Source: Lewinella sp. IMCC34183 (GTDB lineage: Bacteria > Bacteroidota > Bacteroidia > Chitinophagales > Saprospiraceae). From it: DNA of 64,000 bases. The number at the start of each line of letters is the position of its first letter. Within the stretch, counting starts at the first letter, position 1. The notes beneath the pieces were generated by a model that was not told the origin of the DNA, searched no databases, and worked only from the letters and a program-made list of their open reading frames with translations. A program made the translations under genes and the position numbers. The stretch spans positions 310,001 through 374,000 of the forward strand of contig NZ_QMEM01000003.1 of assembly GCF_003390915.1 (NCBI RefSeq), read 5' to 3'. Of the stretch, positions 1 through 8,639 are shown piece by piece.

Positions 1-1311
1 CCTACCCGTCCCGGTACCGCGTACCTGGCGGTGACCAACTACAAATTTGACGACTTCACCCCGGAAGCCTACAAGACCACCGACTACGGCTCCAGCTGGA
101 CACGCATCGATGCGGGCTTCGGTCCCGAGGAGTTCGTGCGCGTCATCCGTGAGGACCCCGAGCGGCCCGAGCTGCTCTACGGCGGCAGCGAGCGCGGCCT
201 CTACCTATCCTTCGACGGCGGCAAAAGCTGGGAAAAGCCGAAGATGAACCTCCCCGACGCGCCGATCCTCGACCTCGTGGTACACGATAACGACCTGATC
301 GTAGCTACTTCCGGCCGCGCCTTCTGGGTGCTCGACGACCTCGGAGCACTCCAGCAACTGGGCAGCGAGATGCCGGAATCCCTCGCTATCGTAGAACCCA
401 AACCGACCTACCGCTACACCCTGAGCTCGGGAGGTGGCATGGAGCAGGGAGATGGGGAGAACGCAGCGGCCGGTCTCATCGTAGACTACTACCTGCCGGA
501 AGCCCTGGACAGCGCGGCACTTACGCTCGACATTCTCGACGGTACCGGCGAAGTGATCCGCAGCTACAGCAGCCAGCCCGCGAAAGCGAAAAGCTGGCCG
601 GGCGGCCCACCCGCGCCCGCCGCCCTGCCGGCCGAGGAAGGCCTCAACCGCTTCAACTGGGACCTGCGCCGTGCTACCCTGCCCGCCGTCGACGGCGTCT
701 TCGTCCTCGGCGACTACCGTGGGGGCCTCGTCGCGCCCGGGACCTACACCCTGCGGCTCGCTACCCCAATGGACACGGTGACTACCCAGGCCGATATTCT
801 CGCCGATCCGAACATTGATGCCACATCAGCCGAGTACACCGCCCAGGCCGATCTGATGCGGGGCGCCGAAAACGTCGCCCGCGACATCCACGAGTCCGTT
901 AACCGCATGCGCCACGTGCGCGACCAAGTGCAGGCCCTCAATACCAATCTGACCGATATGCCCGGCACCGACGACCTGGTCGCGAAGGGCAAAGACATCG
1001 TCGCCCGCATCACCGAATGGGAGAACAACCTGATCCAGCCCGATCAGAAAACCTTCCAGGACGTGGTCAACTTCCCGAACCGCCTGAGCGCGGAACTGAT
1101 GAGCCTGAAGAGCCGCGTAGACGGACCGGTACCCGTTGTCACCCGGGGAGCCCGCGAACGACTGGCGGAACTGCGGCAGGACTGGGAGAACTACCAGGGC
1201 ATCCTCGACCGCATCATTGCCGAGGACGTAGCCGGCTTCAACGCCACTCACCGCGAACTGGACCTGCCGGCGCTGATCGTGCCGGGAAGCGAGCCGCAGA
1301 GCCGGCGGTAA
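1..1311 (+). CDS. BNR/sortilin-type beta-propeller protein, C-terminal part (5' end outside window)
   Basis: The reading frame is open from base 1, so the gene starts upstream and only the last 436 residues are visible. The N-terminal portion carries BNR/Asp-box type repeats ([12 protein letters not shown] and [12 protein letters not shown]), as in the exported 'glycosyl hydrolase, BNR/VPS10-like' proteins of Bacteroidota, usually about 1000 residues long. A beta-rich segment follows, then a helical C-terminal region (visible residues about 270-430). Despite the common database name, no catalytic residues can be pointed to, so I treat it as a propeller protein of unknown substrate. It is probably exported, but the signal peptide would lie outside the window. 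It converges with the DUF885 gene only 7 bp downstream. Confidence 0.85.
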   Translation, partial: PTRPGTAYLAVTNYKFDDFTPEAYKTTDYGSSWTRIDAGFGPEEFVRVIREDPERPELLYGGSERGLYLSFDGGKSWEKPKMNLPDAPILDLVVHDNDLIVATSGRAFWVLDDLGALQQLGSEMPESLAIVEPKPTYRYTLSSGGGMEQGDGENAAAGLIVDYYLPEALDSAALTLDILDGTGEVIRSYSSQPAKAKSWPGGPPAPAALPAEEGLNRFNWDLRRATLPAVDGVFVLGDYRGGLVAPGTYTLRLATPMDTVTTQADILADPNIDATSAEYTAQADLMRGAENVARDIHESVNRMRHVRDQVQALNTNLTDMPGTDDLVAKGKDIVARITEWENNLIQPDQKTFQDVVNFPNRLSAELMSLKSRVDGPVPVVTRGARERLAELRQDWENYQGILDRIIAEDVAGFNATHRELDLPALIVPGSEPQSRR

Positions 1312-1318
1312 GGCGCCC

Positions 1319-3103
1319 TTAGCCCGCGATCCACGCATCCACCTGGTCCTCCAGGACCGCCAGCGGCAGACAGCCGCCCTGGAGGACCAGGTCGTGGAAT
1401 GCCTTGACGTCGAAATCGTCGCCCATCTCCTCCTCGGCGCGGGCGCGCAGCTCCCGGATCTTCAGTTGTCCGACCTTGTAGCTGAGGGCCTGACCGGGGA
1501 TGGCCATATACCGCTCGATTTCGGCGACGATGCTGGCCTCGCTTTCGGCTTCGTTGTCAAGGCTATACTGTATTGCTTTTTCGCGGCTCCAGCCCTTGCT
1601 GTGGATGCCGGTATCGACGACCAGGCGGATGGCCCGGTGCATCTCCGCGCTGAGCATGCCGAAGTACTGGTACGGGTCTTCGTACAGCCCCAGTTCCTTG
1701 CCCAGGCTCTCGCAGTACAGGGCCCAGCCTTCGCCGTAGGCGCTATACCACAGGTTACGGCGGAAGGCGGGCAGGTCTTCGTTCTCCTGCGTGAGACTGA
1801 TCTGGTAGTGGTGACCGGGGATGGCCTCGTGCAGGAAAAGATCCTCGTCGCTGAATGTGTTGTAGGCCGCCACGTCGGGGATCGGTACGTAGAAGATACC
1901 GGGGCGGCTGCCGTCCTGGCTACCGGGGTTGTACTCGGCCGAGGCGCTGGCTTCGCGGAAGGCCTCGGTACGCCGGACTTCGAAGGGGGTTTTCGGTACG
2001 TTGTTGAAGAGCTGCGCCAGCTGCGGCTTCATCCGGTCGTAGATGGCGTTAAAATTATCGATCACCTGGTCGGCCTCCGAGAAGGGCATCAGTTCGGGCT
2101 TCGTGCGCACGTAGTCGAAGAAGGCGTTCAGGTCGCCGTCGAAGCCTACTTCCTGCTTTACCGACTCCATCTCGCTGCGCAGGCGGGCCACCTCGCTCAG
2201 TCCGAGCTCGTGGATCTCGTCGGCCGTCATATCCGTAGTGGTGTACAGCTTGATCAGGTAGTTGTAGTACGCCTCGCCGCTGGGGATCGCGTCGATGCCG
2301 CTGCTTTCCCGCGCCTGCTGGAGGTAGGTATTGCGCACGTAGCTTTCCAGGTCGGCAAAGACCGGAATGATGCGTTGGCCGATCATCTCGCGGTAGGCCG
2401 TGCGCAACCGTTCGCGGTCGGCCTCGGGGAAGCTATCGGGCATGGTGGTCACCGGACCGTAGAACAGGTGCTCCTCCAGCGGTTCGGCGGAGAGCGTTTC
2501 CAGCTGGGGCAGCAACTTTACCGCCAGGCTGCGGGGCAGCAGGTAGCCCTGCTCCGCGCCGCGTTCCATATTGTTGCGGGCGGTGTCCATCATCACGGCG
2601 AAGTCCTCCACGCGGGCCAGCCAGTTCTCGTAGTCCTCCACGGTCTGGAAGGGCTGGGCGCCCTGCCCGCTTGCCAGCTGCCCGATCATCAGGTGGGGCC
2701 CCGTGAACTGGTTGAGGGGCAGCAGGTCGGTACGGAAATCCGCTCCCTCCAGGGCCATTCTCAGCTCCCACTCCAGTACGTCGTAGCTGACCTGCGCGGT
2801 GGGATCGAGGTCCCCGCGGTCGATGTTCATCAGGCGGCTGAGGTAGTCCTGGTAAAACCCCCGGCTTTCTTCCCGGTACTGCTCCGAGAACAGGTTCGGC
2901 AGGCGGTCGTTGTAGCGCGCGTCGCCCAGCATAGTCGCCTCTATGGGGTTGAGTTGCAGCCGCCCCTCCTGGTAGCCGGCCAGGAGGCTGTCGAAGTTGG
3001 CCGTAACGACGGAAGAGCCGGCCTGGGTCGAATTTTCCGGAGCGTCCGGCCCACAGGCCAGCACAAACAACAGACAAAAAGCGAGGAGGATACGAACGGT
3101 CAT
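1319..3103 (-). CDS. DUF885 family lipoprotein, putative zinc-dependent peptidase
   Basis: This 594-residue protein matches the DUF885 family. The start was placed at the ATG at 3103 because it begins a typical lipoprotein signal peptide (hydrophobic run, then LLFVLAC with Cys about residue 17); an upstream in-frame start would add 38 unconvincing residues. The family hallmark HEAIPGHH lies at about residues 425-432 and resembles an HExxH-type metal site, followed by the GEGWALYCE segment. Function in this family is poorly established; a metallopeptidase role at the outer membrane or periplasm is inferred. It is divergent from the ECF sigma gene at 3240 and ends just past the converging BNR protein. 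Confidence 0.87.
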   Translation of the reverse strand: MTVRILLAFCLLFVLACGPDAPENSTQAGSSVVTANFDSLLAGYQEGRLQLNPIEATMLGDARYNDRLPNLFSEQYREESRGFYQDYLSRLMNIDRGDLDPTAQVSYDVLEWELRMALEGADFRTDLLPLNQFTGPHLMIGQLASGQGAQPFQTVEDYENWLARVEDFAVMMDTARNNMERGAEQGYLLPRSLAVKLLPQLETLSAEPLEEHLFYGPVTTMPDSFPEADRERLRTAYREMIGQRIIPVFADLESYVRNTYLQQARESSGIDAIPSGEAYYNYLIKLYTTTDMTADEIHELGLSEVARLRSEMESVKQEVGFDGDLNAFFDYVRTKPELMPFSEADQVIDNFNAIYDRMKPQLAQLFNNVPKTPFEVRRTEAFREASASAEYNPGSQDGSRPGIFYVPIPDVAAYNTFSDEDLFLHEAIPGHHYQISLTQENEDLPAFRRNLWYSAYGEGWALYCESLGKELGLYEDPYQYFGMLSAEMHRAIRLVVDTGIHSKGWSREKAIQYSLDNEAESEASIVAEIERYMAIPGQALSYKVGQLKIRELRARAEEEMGDDFDVKAFHDLVLQGGCLPLAVLEDQVDAWIAG

Positions 3104-3239
3104 GTGGGGTAAGGTTGAGCGCTCAAATATAGCGCGGGGACGCAGGTGCGGCGCAACTGCCGGCCCGCCGGCGAAATCGGCAGGGAAAAAAATGCCTCCC
3201 ACCTGTAAGATTTCCACGCTTACGGCAACTTACCCACTG

Positions 3240-3716
3240 ATGAACGACGAAAACGCATTTCTCGAACTACTCGACCATCACGGGGGCATCCTCCTGAAGG
3301 TGGCCCGGCTTTACGCAGACACCACTGCCGACCGCGACGACCTCGTACAAGAGATGACCTACCAGCTCTGGAAGTCCTTCCCCACCTTCCGGGGCGATAG
3401 CCGGATAAGCAGCTGGATGTACCGGGTAGCCCTGAATACGGCCCTGGGCCGCTTTCGGCGGCGGGAACCGCGCATCGCTTTTCTGGACAGCGTCCCGGAA
3501 CCCGCGGCTCCGTCCGGTCCACCGGAGAACGAGGCGCGCCGCCGCCTCTTTGCGGCCATCCGCCAGCTCGACCGCGCCGACCGCGCCCTGGTAGCTCTCT
3601 ACCTCGAAGACCTCAGTCACGAAGAGATCGGCGGCATCCTCGGCCTCACCGCCAACCACGTCGGCGTCAAGCTGCACCGCACCAAGACCAAACTGAAAAC
3701 CCTTCTCAATCCCTAG
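3240..3716 (+). CDS. ECF-type RNA polymerase sigma factor
   Basis: A 158-residue sigma-70 family protein of the extracytoplasmic-function group. Sigma region 2 is seen around residues 10-75 (DDLVQEMTYQLWKSFPTF, then SWMYRVALNTA), and region 4 near the C-terminus (LYLEDLSHEEIGGILGLT, with a helix-turn-helix that continues to about residue 155). The ATG at 3240 was preferred because the longer frame would add 81 residues lying antisense to the DUF885 start. The next gene begins 3 bp after the stop and encodes a membrane protein, so the two are very probably one operon and may form a sigma/anti-sigma pair. Target genes are unknown. Confidence 0.9.
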   Translation: MNDENAFLELLDHHGGILLKVARLYADTTADRDDLVQEMTYQLWKSFPTFRGDSRISSWMYRVALNTALGRFRRREPRIAFLDSVPEPAAPSGPPENEARRRLFAAIRQLDRADRALVALYLEDLSHEEIGGILGLTANHVGVKLHRTKTKLKTLLNP

Positions 3717-3719
3717 ATT

Positions 3720-4271
3720 ATGGACCTCGATACCGCAAAGCAACACTGGCAGGATACCCCCGCCGACCCCACCCCCCAATGGACCCGGCAAAATTTGAAG
3801 CGGAGCTGGTCCCACCCCACGCTCACGGATCTGCGTCGGCAGCTGGTGCTCGAAGTATGCTGCTGGACCGCTTTCCTGTTTCTCTTTTACACGGGGCTGG
3901 ACGGCGACCAACGTCCCCTCTTCTGGAGCTTCGCCCTGGCCGGAGTACTCATCTTGCTCATCGCGCACGCCGCCCTGGGGTACCAGCTGTCCGCCCGGCC
4001 CATCGGTGACCGTCCGGTAGTCGTGGCCCTTCGGGACCAACTCGTCCGGCTGACCGCCTACAGCAGGTATTCGATGGGCCTGCGCGCCGCCTCTCTTCTG
4101 GTACTCTTCGGATTCCTGATGTCCAGCGTACCGGATCTTTTCGCATCCGTGCGCCTGTGGGCCATCGGTACCCTAATCGCCTGGACCGCCCTCGCCATCT
4201 ACATCCAGTACCGGATATGGGAGCATCGGCTGGGCAAACTGCGGACTACCCTGGCGGAACTTACCGCCTAG
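3720..4271 (+). CDS. four-helix membrane protein, candidate anti-sigma partner
   Basis: A 183-residue protein without a family I can name. The N-terminal 40 residues are hydrophilic and cytoplasm-like (begins MDLDTAKQHWQDTP). Two hydrophobic pairs follow at about residues 45-92 and 122-166, giving four predicted membrane segments. It starts 3 bp after the ECF sigma gene, which strongly suggests co-transcription and translational coupling. An anti-sigma role, with the soluble N-terminus holding the sigma factor, is an inference from position only; no zinc-binding anti-sigma (ZAS) motif is visible. Its stop codon shares the four bases CTAG with the stop of the converging Gre-type gene. Confidence 0.7.
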   Translation: MDLDTAKQHWQDTPADPTPQWTRQNLKRSWSHPTLTDLRRQLVLEVCCWTAFLFLFYTGLDGDQRPLFWSFALAGVLILLIAHAALGYQLSARPIGDRPVVVALRDQLVRLTAYSRYSMGLRAASLLVLFGFLMSSVPDLFASVRLWAIGTLIAWTALAIYIQYRIWEHRLGKLRTTLAELTA

Positions 4272-4768
4272 TACCGCACCTCCAGTACTTCTAGTTTACG
4301 CGTTTCCGCCCCCAGCCGGAAGTCGGCCCGCTCGCCCACCCGCAGGCCCGTGATGGCACGGGCGATGGGGGCGGTGAAGCTGATCTTCTTCTGCTTTACG
4401 TTGGCCTCGTCGACGCCCACGATCTGAAATTCCTGGGTCCGGTTGCCGGGTTGCTGCCGCAGCTTGACGTGGGCGCCGAAGCGTACCTCGTCCTGGGGCT
4501 GGTCGTCCGGCCGCAGAACGCGGGCCGAGACGATGCGCTGGTTTAGCAGGTTGAGCTTACCGTCGATGACGGTGCCCGCGCGGCGGCGCTCGTCCTCGTT
4601 GTCGCCGGGCAGGTCGTTCTTTTCGGCTTCGAGCAAGCGCTTTTCCTCCTCCAGGGCCTGCAGGCCGGCCGGGGTCACGTAGTTGGTCTCTCCCGCGGGG
4701 AGGGGGGAGCGAAGCGGAATGATGGGCAGTTCTTCCTGGTCTGATTCCTTTACGAAGCCTCTTGACAT
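4268..4768 (-). CDS. GreA/GreB-family transcription elongation factor
   Basis: 166 residues beginning MSRGFVKESDQEELP, a start typical of the Bacteroidota GreA/GreB-like proteins. An N-terminal coiled coil (about residues 30-85, Glu/Arg/Lys rich) would enter the RNA polymerase secondary channel. The C-terminal FKBP-like domain (about residues 90-166) ends with ITGLRVGERADFRL. Family members stimulate transcript cleavage by backtracked polymerase; whether this paralogue does so depends on the acidic tip residues (ERRRAGT region, near residue 60), which look partly altered from the classic DXXE pair. It stands as a single gene, with the oppositely oriented methyltransferase 62 bp upstream. Confidence 0.85.
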   Translation of the reverse strand: MSRGFVKESDQEELPIIPLRSPLPAGETNYVTPAGLQALEEEKRLLEAEKNDLPGDNEDERRRAGTVIDGKLNLLNQRIVSARVLRPDDQPQDEVRFGAHVKLRQQPGNRTQEFQIVGVDEANVKQKKISFTAPIARAITGLRVGERADFRLGAETRKLEVLEVRY

Positions 4769-4830
4769 GTCTGTTACTTTATTAGGGGTAACGGTGGCGG
4801 GCGGACGGGAGTTCCCTTATCATTGCGCCC

Positions 4831-5673
4831 ATGAGGCTTGCTCCGCGGTACTGGTGGTTTCGTGTCACCTCCGCCCTGCGGTGGTACGGCCGCGCACGGA
4901 CCCGCTACGACGTGCACTCTCCCTTCCTGAGCGACTTCGTGCGCCGGGTGCCCTACGACGACCGCGACTTCCACGCCTTTGTACGCATCAAGGAACTGCG
5001 CGCCTTCTGGCGCACGCAGCGGCAGCTTATCCCCCTGCGGGAACTGGGTGCCCCCAGCCGCACCACCTCCGCGGACCGCCGTACCGCGGCCAGCCTCGTG
5101 GCCAGCAACGCCATCGACGACCCCAGCGGCCGTCTGTTGTTTCGGCTGGTCCTCTGGCTCCGCCCCGACCGGATCCTAGAACTGGGCACCAACGCCGGCG
5201 TGTCTACCCTGTACCTTCACCTGGCGGATACCCGCATCCCCCTGCAGACCGTAGAGGGCAACCCTGACGTGGCGGCCCTGGCCCGTACCAGCTTCGAGCG
5301 GGTGGGAGTATCCGCGGCCCTGCAACCGCATACGGGTACCTTCGAGGAGTGGTTCACCGCCGCCGAGAAAGGACCGGCGGCGCCCGACCGCCTGCTAGCG
5401 TTCCTCGATGGCGACCACCGGCGCCTGCCTACTCTAGCCTACGTCGAACGCCTGCTGGAACGGGCCGACAACGAAAGCGTGATCGTAGTGGCCGATATCC
5501 ACTGGTCGCCGGAAATGGAAGATGCCTGGGCCGAGCTCAAGTCCTTGACCCGCGTTACCGCCTCCCTCGATGTATACCACTTTGGCCTGCTGTTCCTGCG
5601 GCCGGAGCTTAACGGGCCGCACCTCACCCTGATCCGCACGCGGTGGAAGCCGTGGCGGGTAGGATTCTTTTAA
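4831..5673 (+). CDS. class I SAM-dependent O-methyltransferase-like protein
   Basis: A 280-residue protein with a Rossmann-type methyltransferase core. Motif I reads ILELGTNAGVSTLYL near residues 114-128, and an acidic motif II region reads LQTVEGNP. A later FLDGDHR matches the metal/substrate loop of the catechol O-methyltransferase-like class. The N-terminal 100 residues contain the HSPFLSDFV segment seen in Bacteroidota homologues. The substrate is unknown. A TATCATTG box (one mismatch to TAnnTTTG) ends only 5 bp before the ATG, so the mRNA may have almost no leader. Downstream, the leftward cbpM gene converges with it after 12 bp. Confidence 0.82.
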   Translation: MRLAPRYWWFRVTSALRWYGRARTRYDVHSPFLSDFVRRVPYDDRDFHAFVRIKELRAFWRTQRQLIPLRELGAPSRTTSADRRTAASLVASNAIDDPSGRLLFRLVLWLRPDRILELGTNAGVSTLYLHLADTRIPLQTVEGNPDVAALARTSFERVGVSAALQPHTGTFEEWFTAAEKGPAAPDRLLAFLDGDHRRLPTLAYVERLLERADNESVIVVADIHWSPEMEDAWAELKSLTRVTASLDVYHFGLLFLRPELNGPHLTLIRTRWKPWRVGFF

Positions 5674-5685
5674 GGCGTCGAACGC

Positions 5686-5970
5686 CTACTCGAAGTCCTC
5701 GATGTCGTCCACCTCCCGCCACCGGTGGCCCTCGATGTGCTCCATCAGCCGCAGGATGATATCGATGCCCGCGGAGTTGACGCCGAGGTCGTTGCGCAGG
5801 CGCAGGGCCCGTTCGATGCGGGGTACCTGATTTTGGGGGATGAGTACGACCTCTTTTTGCCGGTGCACCTCAATGATGCCGTGGTCGAGGAACTCCTCGA
5901 TGATGACGGTCTCGCACTGGTGGAAGGTGCAGAATTGCTGGATCGTGATGTAGGATACTCCGGTATTCAT
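5686..5970 (-). CDS. cbpM: chaperone modulator CbpM-like protein
   Basis: A 94-residue MerR-like winged-helix protein of the CbpM family, which binds the J-domain of CbpA-type co-chaperones and dampens their activity. The sequence shows an N-terminal helix-turn-helix-like part (ITIQQFCTFHQ) and a C-terminal helix (RIERALRLRNDLGVN). It lies 21 bp downstream of the DnaJ-type gene on the same strand, the same order as cbpA-cbpM in Escherichia coli. That arrangement is the main support for calling it the CbpA partner rather than a DNA-binding regulator. Confidence 0.85.
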   Translation of the reverse strand: MNTGVSYITIQQFCTFHQCETVIIEEFLDHGIIEVHRQKEVVLIPQNQVPRIERALRLRNDLGVNSAGIDIILRLMEHIEGHRWREVDDIEDFE

Positions 5971-5991
5971 GATCGGTGGGATTCTTGGTGG

Positions 5992-6912
5992 CTAGCGGCC
6001 GGCCAGGCGGGTGAAGGTTTCCTTTTCTTCGGGGCTCAGCCGTTCGGGCAGGTGCACGTTGAGGTCGAGGTACAGGTCTCCGTTGCCGCCCGATTTGTAC
6101 TTCGGCAGGCCCTTGCCCTTCAGTCGTACGGTTTTACCGTTGGCCGTGTTTTCGGCGACGGGCAGGTTGACGGCCCCGGTGGGCGTATCGACGGTGAGCT
6201 TACCGCCGAGCAGCATGGTGTAGAGGTCCACGTCGACGGAGCGGTAGAGGTCGGCCCCGTCGCGGCGGTATTCGGCCGGCGTTTCTACCCGGAAGGTGAT
6301 GTACAGGTCGCCCGCCGGCCCGCCGCCGGCACCCGGACTTCCCTGGCCACGTAGCCGCAGCGTCTGCCCGTCGTCGACGCCCGCCGGGATGGTGACGCGG
6401 AGTTGCTTGCCGTTGACGGTGAGTACCTGTTTGTTGTCTTCGAGGATGTCGCGCATCTGAACGCGCAGCTCGGCCTCGATGTCCCGACCCCGGAAGGCCC
6501 GGCTCCTTCCCCCGCCAAACCCTGCACCCGCGGCCCCGCCCGCTCCCCCGAACATGTCGCGGAAGAAGTCGGAGTAATCGGCGCCCTCGCCGCCGCCGCC
6601 GGTGTACGTGTACTGTCCGCCGAAGGGGTTACCGCCGCCGAATCCGCCGCCCCGCTGTTGCTGGGCCTGCTCGAAGGCTTCGGCGTGCTCCCAGTCCTTG
6701 CCGTACTTATCGTACTTGGCGCGCTTTTCGGGGTCGGACAGCACGGCGTAGGCCTCGTTGACGGCCTTGAATTTCTGCTCGGCTTCCGGGTCGTCGGGGG
6801 CGACGTCGGGATGATACTGCCGCGCGAGTTTGCGGAAGGCCTTTTTGAGTTGCTTTTCGTCGGCGCCCTTGTCGACGCCCAGGGTTTGGTAGTAGTCGAT
6901 GAACTGTGCCAT
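5992..6912 (-). CDS. cbpA: DnaJ-type co-chaperone, CbpA-like
   Basis: 306 residues. The J-domain occupies residues 1-70, with the HPD tripeptide in ARQYHPDVAPDDPEA. A Gly/Phe-rich linker covers about 85-145 (GGGFGGGNPFGGQY and a second Gly/Ala-rich run), followed by two C-terminal beta domains (about 150-300). There is no cysteine-rich zinc domain, which places it with CbpA/DnaJ class B. It would stimulate DnaK ATPase and deliver clients. The start at 6912 (MAQFIDYYQTLG) is the classic J-domain start; the same frame is open much further upstream but that part is antisense to the PAP2 and lipoprotein genes. cbpM follows directly. Confidence 0.93.
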   Translation of the reverse strand: MAQFIDYYQTLGVDKGADEKQLKKAFRKLARQYHPDVAPDDPEAEQKFKAVNEAYAVLSDPEKRAKYDKYGKDWEHAEAFEQAQQQRGGGFGGGNPFGGQYTYTGGGGEGADYSDFFRDMFGGAGGAAGAGFGGGRSRAFRGRDIEAELRVQMRDILEDNKQVLTVNGKQLRVTIPAGVDDGQTLRLRGQGSPGAGGGPAGDLYITFRVETPAEYRRDGADLYRSVDVDLYTMLLGGKLTVDTPTGAVNLPVAENTANGKTVRLKGKGLPKYKSGGNGDLYLDLNVHLPERLSPEEKETFTRLAGR

Positions 6913-6920
6913 GGAGGAGG

Positions 6921-7664
6921 CTAGTTTTCCGCCCCGGCCCGGTGGAGGCTGGGTACTGCAATTGCGATGATCGTGCCGACGGCGGTGCCGACCAGCACGT
7001 CGGTGAGGAAGTGACGGCCCGCCCGCATGCGCCCGTAACTCACGGCGGCGGGCAACAGGGCGGCCCCCAACCATACGTAGGGCGTGGCGGCGCTGTTCGG
7101 ATACAGGTCGTTGTAAAGTTTGGCGGTCGTGATGGCGAAGTAGGCCGTCGTGGCGCTGTGGCCGCTGAAGAAAGAGTAGCGGCTCGACTTTTTCAGCTTC
7201 GTATCCAGGGGGGCGTCCGGATTGTAATTGTAGGGGCGCGGGCGGCGGACCAGCACCTTGGTCAGGTTGATGAGCCCCGAGTTGATCATGGCCCCCTCGA
7301 AAACGATGAGCGCCAGCGCGTCGAAGTTCTGCCGGCCCGGACGGTCCAGGAGCAGGAAAAAGGGGCTGGCAAAACTGGCCAGCAGCAACTTGTCCGTGAT
7401 CTCGTCGGCCCCCAGCGACAGGTGGCGGGTGGAAAACATGTCGATACCGGGGATCTTGTTGATCTCCAGTACACCGACATCGTCCTCCGTAAGCGGGATC
7501 ACCCGGCGATCCAGCATCACCGAGGTGGTCGTGAGGGTGCCCCCGAGCCCCAGCAGTACGGCGTTGGTGGCGTTGCTGGGGTCGTAGGTCAACCCCTGCC
7601 CCGGCAATACCTGGCCGACGAGCAGGGCAATAACTAAAAATAACTGGGTCAGTAACCGATACAT
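6921..7664 (-). CDS. PAP2-family membrane-associated phosphatase
   Basis: 247 residues with the three acid-phosphatase signatures of the PAP2 family: K-x-RRPRPY (residues 136-145), SFFSGHSATT (165-174) and SYGRMRAGRHFLTD (209-222). The second and third carry the catalytic histidines. A hydrophobic N-terminus (MYRLLTQLFLVIALLVGQ) is a probable signal peptide, and only a few further hydrophobic stretches follow. I therefore expect a periplasmic or membrane-associated enzyme acting on lipid phosphates or pyrophosphates. The start at 7664 was chosen for the signal peptide; the frame allows eight more residues. It ends 8 bp before cbpA on the same strand. Confidence 0.88.
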   Translation of the reverse strand: MYRLLTQLFLVIALLVGQVLPGQGLTYDPSNATNAVLLGLGGTLTTTSVMLDRRVIPLTEDDVGVLEINKIPGIDMFSTRHLSLGADEITDKLLLASFASPFFLLLDRPGRQNFDALALIVFEGAMINSGLINLTKVLVRRPRPYNYNPDAPLDTKLKKSSRYSFFSGHSATTAYFAITTAKLYNDLYPNSAATPYVWLGAALLPAAVSYGRMRAGRHFLTDVLVGTAVGTIIAIAVPSLHRAGAEN

Positions 7665-7709
7665 GTAAGGACCTTGTGAGTACGTCAACCGGATGAGCCT
7701 GATTTTGTG

Positions 7710-8627
7710 CTACCTCAACCCCAACTCCGCCCGCAACGGCAGGTCGGCGTTGGCATTTTCCGACCAATAGGGCTCGGTTTTCTGGGCGCGCAGCTTGGCG
7801 GTGGTGGTCAGGCGCTGATCGCGGCTGGGATAGGTTTCCGTCCACTCGCGGATCACGTAGGGCGGCGCCAGGTCGTAGGTGACGGTGAGCTCCCGGTCGA
7901 GGTCGGGGTAGGTAAGCGAATACACCCGCAGGCTGTCGCCGCCGGGCTCCACCGTGGCCCGGGCGGGGTAGGCCCGGTACTCCTGGTGGGTCATGAGCAG
8001 GTAGCCGGTGGCGGGGACGACGGCGAATTCGCCGGTGGGCAGCTCTCCACCGATCCGGATGCGGTTGAAGACCTCGTCCTCCAGGAAGTCGGCTTCCAGG
8101 CGTTCGTCGCGGTCGCCCTCGCGTTCGAAGTAGCTGCGCAGCTGCATCCGCCATTCCGCGCCCCCCGCCTGGTTGAGCTGGGTATAGCTCTGCCCGCACC
8201 AGTCCTGGCTGCTGGTGGTCACCTTCAGGGTGCGGGGATAGGCCTGTCCGTCGGTCGGGGTAAAGACGGAGGTCATGAGGGAGTAGTCGTAAATGCCGGT
8301 CACGAAGCGCCGGATCAGGTTGGTCTTCAGTACGGTGGTCGACGCCTCGCCCGTGCCACCGCCCTCGTCCTTTACCTGCCGCCCCACCAGAAAGGGCTCG
8401 GTCACCTGGATCAGTACGGCCTCCCCCTCCCGCAGCTCCCCGTAACGCGCCTGCTCGAGGTCGTAGACGCTCAGTTCCGCTTCCCCCCGGTACCAGTACG
8501 GTCCGAGCTCCCCGGAGAATACCGATGGGGCGGCGGGGGTAGCGGTGGCCGGAGTGGAGGAGGGGGTGGCAGGAGCGCAGGCGGCCGCCAGGAGGGAAAG
8601 GAAAGGGAGTAAACGGTACGGGTGCAT
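7710..8627 (-). CDS. conserved Bacteroidota lipoprotein of unknown function
   Basis: A 305-residue lipoprotein: the signal peptide ends in LLAAAC with Cys near residue 17, followed by a Thr/Pro/Ala-rich linker. The mature part begins FSGELGPYWYRGEAELSVYD and contains SSQDWCGQSY. I recognise this as a widespread Bacteroidota family that databases often mislabel 'septum formation inhibitor Maf'. It shows none of the Maf nucleotide-pyrophosphatase signature, so I do not use that name. It is predicted beta-rich and anchored in the outer membrane. A consensus TACTTTTG box lies 4 bp before the start codon. The PAP2 gene follows after 45 bp on the same strand. Confidence 0.82.
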   Translation of the reverse strand: MHPYRLLPFLSLLAAACAPATPSSTPATATPAAPSVFSGELGPYWYRGEAELSVYDLEQARYGELREGEAVLIQVTEPFLVGRQVKDEGGGTGEASTTVLKTNLIRRFVTGIYDYSLMTSVFTPTDGQAYPRTLKVTTSSQDWCGQSYTQLNQAGGAEWRMQLRSYFEREGDRDERLEADFLEDEVFNRIRIGGELPTGEFAVVPATGYLLMTHQEYRAYPARATVEPGGDSLRVYSLTYPDLDRELTVTYDLAPPYVIREWTETYPSRDQRLTTTAKLRAQKTEPYWSENANADLPLRAELGLR

Positions 8628-8631
8628 AGGG

Positions 8632-8639
8632 CAAAAGTA
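8632..8639 (-). promoter_or_regulatory. Bacteroidota -7 promoter box (TACTTTTG) of the lipoprotein gene
   Basis: On the minus strand the octamer TACTTTTG matches the Bacteroidota primary sigma factor consensus TAnnTTTG exactly and ends only 4 bases before the ATG at 8627. If used, the transcript would start at or within a few bases of the start codon, giving a leaderless or near-leaderless mRNA. Function is inferred from sequence and position. Confidence 0.6.

Noticed and set aside
1394-3112. 572-codon open frame opposite the DUF885 gene
   Set aside because: It is the antisense shadow of a well-conserved lipoprotein gene in high-GC DNA and its translation shows no motif.
7710-8627. Annotation of the lipoprotein as septum formation inhibitor Maf
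   Set aside because: The label is common for this family in databases, but the sequence is an exported lipoprotein with no Maf nucleotide-binding motif.
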